Shown here one piece after another: positions 24,667-27,097 of a stretch of 27,097 nt of DNA. The stretch spans positions 1 to 27,097 of the forward strand of contig DISP01000061.1 in NCBI GenBank assembly GCA_002421995.1. Direction: 5' to 3'. Within the stretch, counting starts at the first letter, position 1. Each line of letters begins with the position of its first letter. The notes under the pieces are model-generated. The model was not told the origin of the DNA, did not search any database, and saw only the letters and a list, made by a program, of their open reading frames with translations. A program made the translations under genes and the position numbers. This DNA is from Bacteroidales bacterium UBA6207. Lineage in GTDB: Bacteria > Bacteroidota > Bacteroidia > Bacteroidales > F082.

Positions 24667-25749
24667 ATGAAAACAGCATTAAAAATTTTAGCCGCCCTCC
24701 TTGTTGTTGGGGTTTTTGTTGGAACACTTTTTTATCTGTATCAGAAATCGCAGGCCAAGCCGGTCGTATTTGATACTGCAAACGCTTTCAAAACCGATAT
24801 CATCCGCAAAACCGTTGCCACCGGTTCGGTAGTTCCCCGGCGTGAGATAGAGATTAAACCAAAGGTTTCGGGTATCATCGAAGAGATATTTGTTGAGCCC
24901 GGTGATTATGTCAAAAAAGATCAATTGATTGCACGGGTCAAGATCATCCCCGATATGATCAATCTTAACAATGCAGAATCGCGTGTGAAAAGAGCCGAAA
25001 TCGCACTCGAAGAAGCCAAAAAGAACTATATGCGCTATAAAGAACTCTTTGCACAGCAAGTGATTCCGGAAGCTGAATACCTCACCCATGAAATTGCATG
25101 GAAAACAGCCAATGAGGAGTTGACAACTGCCGAAGACAACCTCCAGCTCATTCGCGAAGGTGCCACTAAAAAAGCAGGCCAAACAACCAATACCCTCATC
25201 CGTTCAACACTCAACGGCATGGTACTCGTTGTTCCTGTTGAAGTGGGAAAATCGGTGATTGAAAGCAATACTTTCAACGATGGCACAACAATTGCCACCA
25301 TTGCCGACATGGGCGAAATGGTTTTTGAAGGCAAGGTTGATGAATCAGAAGTGGGCAAAATCAAAGAGGGAATGGAACTCATCCTCTCGATTGGTGCCAT
25401 TGATCAGGAAAAGTTTACGGCGATTCTCGAACGCATCTCGCCAAAAGGCGTTGAAGAAAACGGTGCCATTCAGTTCGAAATCAAAGCCGATGTCAGACTC
25501 AAGGAAAACCAGTTTATCCGTTCAGGCTACAGCGCCAATGCCGATATCGTGCTCGAGCGCAAAAATGATGTGCTTGCAATCAACGAAAGCTTATTGAAAT
25601 TTGATGGCGATACTGCCTATGTGGAAGTTGAAACTGCGCCACAAACCTATGAAAAACGAATCGTAAAAACCGGATTGTCCGACGGACTTGTTATTGAAGT
25701 GCTCGAAGGACTCTCGGCTGACGATAAGATCAAAGCTGCTGCAAAGTAG
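24667..25749 (+). CDS. Periplasmic membrane-fusion protein, MacA/HlyD-like
   Basis: 360-residue adaptor. An N-terminal helix (~5-25) anchors it in the inner membrane. The barrel-sandwich half-motif VSGIIEEIFVEPGDYVKKDQLIARV (~55-80) is followed by a coiled-coil hairpin (~95-160: NAESRVKRAEIALEEAKKNY) and the second lipoyl half near STLNGMVLVV. Beta-barrel and membrane-proximal domains follow. This is the MacA type that links a MacB permease to an outer-membrane TolC channel. No TolC gene is in the window, so the channel must be encoded elsewhere. Ends the ABC unit; terminator downstream. Confidence 0.92.
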   Translation: MKTALKILAALLVVGVFVGTLFYLYQKSQAKPVVFDTANAFKTDIIRKTVATGSVVPRREIEIKPKVSGIIEEIFVEPGDYVKKDQLIARVKIIPDMINLNNAESRVKRAEIALEEAKKNYMRYKELFAQQVIPEAEYLTHEIAWKTANEELTTAEDNLQLIREGATKKAGQTTNTLIRSTLNGMVLVVPVEVGKSVIESNTFNDGTTIATIADMGEMVFEGKVDESEVGKIKEGMELILSIGAIDQEKFTAILERISPKGVEENGAIQFEIKADVRLKENQFIRSGYSANADIVLERKNDVLAINESLLKFDGDTAYVEVETAPQTYEKRIVKTGLSDGLVIEVLEGLSADDKIKAAAK

Positions 25750-25771
25750 CTCTTTTGTGTGTTGGTTTGGT

Positions 25772-25813
25772 AACCTGCAGCCGGAAGTCAAAAAATTCTG
25801 GCTGCGGGTTTTT
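25772..25813 (+). terminator. Rho-independent terminator after the ABC exporter unit
   Basis: 12-bp stem with two G-T pairs (CCTGCAGCCGGA at 25774-25785 with TCTGGCTGCGGG at 25797-25808), A-rich loop, then TTTTT. It follows the MacA-like stop by ~23 bp. Confidence 0.8.
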
Positions 25814-25894
25814 GTCCAAATACAAGATCAGATACGACCTATACTAAAACGAACACTGTCAATTAATTACAATAATCTTTAAACGCAAAATCAG

Positions 25895-26107
25895 ATGAAA
25901 CAAAGCGGAAACATATCCGGCGAATTTCCAAAACCAATGCTGTTGGGCATGGTTTGGGGCATGGCCATCGGGGCAATAGGTGGCGTTGTGGCAGGCATCC
26001 TGACACATGATTTAGCTATATGGCTTTCTGTTGGCATTGGCGCCGGGATGGCCACCGGTATTGGCATTGGCGTTTGGTTGCATCAGCGGTCGGGCAGAGA
26101 AAAATAA
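25895..26107 (+). CDS. Small glycine-rich membrane protein of unknown function
   Basis: 70-residue protein. Two hydrophobic segments (~16-36 and ~41-62) are full of small residues in zipper-like spacing (GMVWGMAIGAIGGVVAG, and GIGAGMATGIGIGVWLH), with a basic C-terminus (HQRSGREK). Such glycine zippers let helices pack tightly, so it may form a hairpin or oligomer in the membrane. No family recognised. It stands alone between a terminator and the next promoter. Good codon-like composition and a clean start make it likely real. Confidence 0.65.
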   Translation: MKQSGNISGEFPKPMLLGMVWGMAIGAIGGVVAGILTHDLAIWLSVGIGAGMATGIGIGVWLHQRSGREK

Positions 26108-26174
26108 GCCTGGTTTCTGACTTTTTTATATGCGTCTGGTTTTAACTTGATTGTAACCACCTTATACTGATCGG

Positions 26175-26207
26175 TTTGACCATTCCCACAACATACATGT
26201 ACTTTTA
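26175..26207 (+). promoter_or_regulatory. Candidate promoter of the Tricorn-type protease gene
   Basis: TTTG (26175-26178), 21 bp, TACTTTTA (26200-26207). It matches TTTG-N17-23-TAnnTTTG except for the last base. The ATG follows 24 bp later. Confidence 0.4.
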
Positions 26208-26231
26208 AATGTTTAATCAACAAATAGACTT

Positions 26232-27097
26232 ATGAAAAAACGCATCACCTTTTTGGTTTTCCTCATTTCAGGACTTTTTAGCATGATGCAGCTTTCGGCC
26301 ATGGACGATGCCCGCCTGCTGCGCTACCCCGACATCAACAAGCAGCTAATCACTTTTGTTTATGCCGGCGACATTTGGACGGTTTCGTCTTCAGGCGGCG
26401 AGGCCAAACGGCTCACCTCGCATGAAGGATTAGAGCTGTTTCCGAAAATCTCGCCCGATGGCAAGTGGATTGCCTTTTCGGCAGAATATTCAGGCAGTCG
26501 CCAGATATGGGTGATGCCCTCAGAAGGTGGTCAGGCCAAGCAACTCACCTATTACAACTCGGTGGGTGTGATGCCTCCGCGCGGCGGCTACGACCATGTT
26601 GTGCTCGACTGGACACCCGACAGCAAGCAAATACTTATCCGCGCCAACCGCACAGCCTTTGGCGACAGAAATGGTAATTATTACCTTGTTTCGTTAGACG
26701 GTGGTTTTGAAAAAGAACTGCCCATTGTCAACGGTGGTTTTGCATGCCTGTCGCCCGATGCAGGCAAAATTGCATTCACACCGGTTGACCGTGAATTTCG
26801 CACCTGGAAACGCTACAAAGGTGGCCGGGCAACTGATCTGTGGTTGTACAACCTCAAAGAAAACACCTCTGACCGCCTCACCACCTTTGCCGGCAGCGAC
26901 CAATGGCCCGTATGGTTTGGCGATAACATCTTCTACACCAGCGATCAGGACCTGCGGCTCAATATCTACAAACTCGATCCGATCACCAAAAAAAGCACCC
27001 AGCTCACCTTTCATAAGGATTTTGATGTGATGTGGCCCTCTGGCGAAAACGGACAGATTGTGTATGAAAACGGCGGTTTTCTCTATGTACTGAACCT
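26232..27097 (+). CDS. Tricorn-type / S41 protease, N-terminal part (3' end outside window)
   Basis: Open frame from the ATG at 26232 to the window end (288 codons visible). The signal peptide is MKKRITFLVFLISGLFSMMQLSA. TolB/WD40-like propeller blades follow: YPDINKQLITFVYAGDIWTV, FPKISPDGKWIAFSAEYSGS, QIWVMPSEGGQAKQLT, and WTPDSKQILIRANR. This is the start of the Bacteroidota Tricorn-like protease family, whose C-terminal part (PDZ plus S41 serine peptidase) would lie beyond the edge. Such proteins degrade peptides in the periplasm. The peptidase domain itself is not visible, so a plain TolB-like propeller protein is the alternative. Confidence 0.85.
   Translation, partial: MKKRITFLVFLISGLFSMMQLSAMDDARLLRYPDINKQLITFVYAGDIWTVSSSGGEAKRLTSHEGLELFPKISPDGKWIAFSAEYSGSRQIWVMPSEGGQAKQLTYYNSVGVMPPRGGYDHVVLDWTPDSKQILIRANRTAFGDRNGNYYLVSLDGGFEKELPIVNGGFACLSPDAGKIAFTPVDREFRTWKRYKGGRATDLWLYNLKENTSDRLTTFAGSDQWPVWFGDNIFYTSDQDLRLNIYKLDPITKKSTQLTFHKDFDVMWPSGENGQIVYENGGFLYVLN

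Noticed and set aside
1..27097. CRISPR arrays, tRNA genes, insertion sequences or prophage
   Set aside because: No regular direct repeats, no cloverleaf-like sequence and no transposase, integrase or phage genes were found by reading.

Overview
The window looks like a chromosomal segment of a member of the Bacteroidota, probably an anaerobic or facultative Bacteroidales-like lineage. The reasons are a TonB receptor of the 'TonB-Xanth-Caul' type, several candidate promoters with the Bacteroidota -7 consensus TAnnTTTG, little sign of Shine-Dalgarno sites, a DUF6249-like protein, and a Tricorn-type protease. No tRNA, rRNA, CRISPR array, IS element or phage gene was seen.

Left part (1-9169), housekeeping and accessory genes: the 3' part of a TonB-dependent receptor; a convergent secreted metallophosphoesterase; a SulP anion permease with a STAS domain; a minus-strand pair (NlpC/P60 hydrolase, then a HAD hydrolase); and a plus-strand pair (DUF6249-like membrane protein, serine beta-lactamase-family hydrolase) ending in a good terminator.

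Centre (9350-21200), a sulfur-metabolism island in two transcription units, each with a Bacteroidota-type promoter and a terminator. Unit A encodes a Tat-exported molybdopterin oxidoreductase, a four-cluster ferredoxin subunit and an NrfD-type membrane subunit (PsrABC/PhsABC-like). It continues with a YeeE/YedE thiosulfate-type transporter split into two genes and a membrane-anchored rhodanese-fold protein. Unit B encodes an octahaem cytochrome of the octahaem tetrathionate reductase family, a cytochrome b561-like protein, a lipoprotein with two rhodanese domains, a second split YeeE/YedE transporter whose second half is fused to a rhodanese domain, and another anchored rhodanese-like protein.

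The most striking observation is that all four rhodanese-type proteins of the island end in the same C-terminal tail, Lys-Gly-Gly-Cys (one has an extra Ser). The tail follows flexible Ala/Pro/Gly/Lys-rich linkers and is written with different synonymous codons each time. In the two stand-alone proteins with a single rhodanese domain, this is the only cysteine of the protein, and four of the five rhodanese domains have lost the catalytic cysteine. My inference is a periplasmic sulfur-carrier system. In it, a swinging C-terminal cysteine (compare the SoxY GGCGG tail or the DsrC arm) holds sulfane sulfur or thiosulfonate and passes it between the Psr-like enzyme, the octahaem cytochrome, the one catalytic rhodanese, and the YeeE/YedE channels.

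Right part (21200-27097): a MacAB-type ABC exporter (ATPase, two permeases, membrane-fusion protein), a 70-residue glycine-rich membrane protein, and the 5' part of a Tricorn/S41-type protease cut by the window end.
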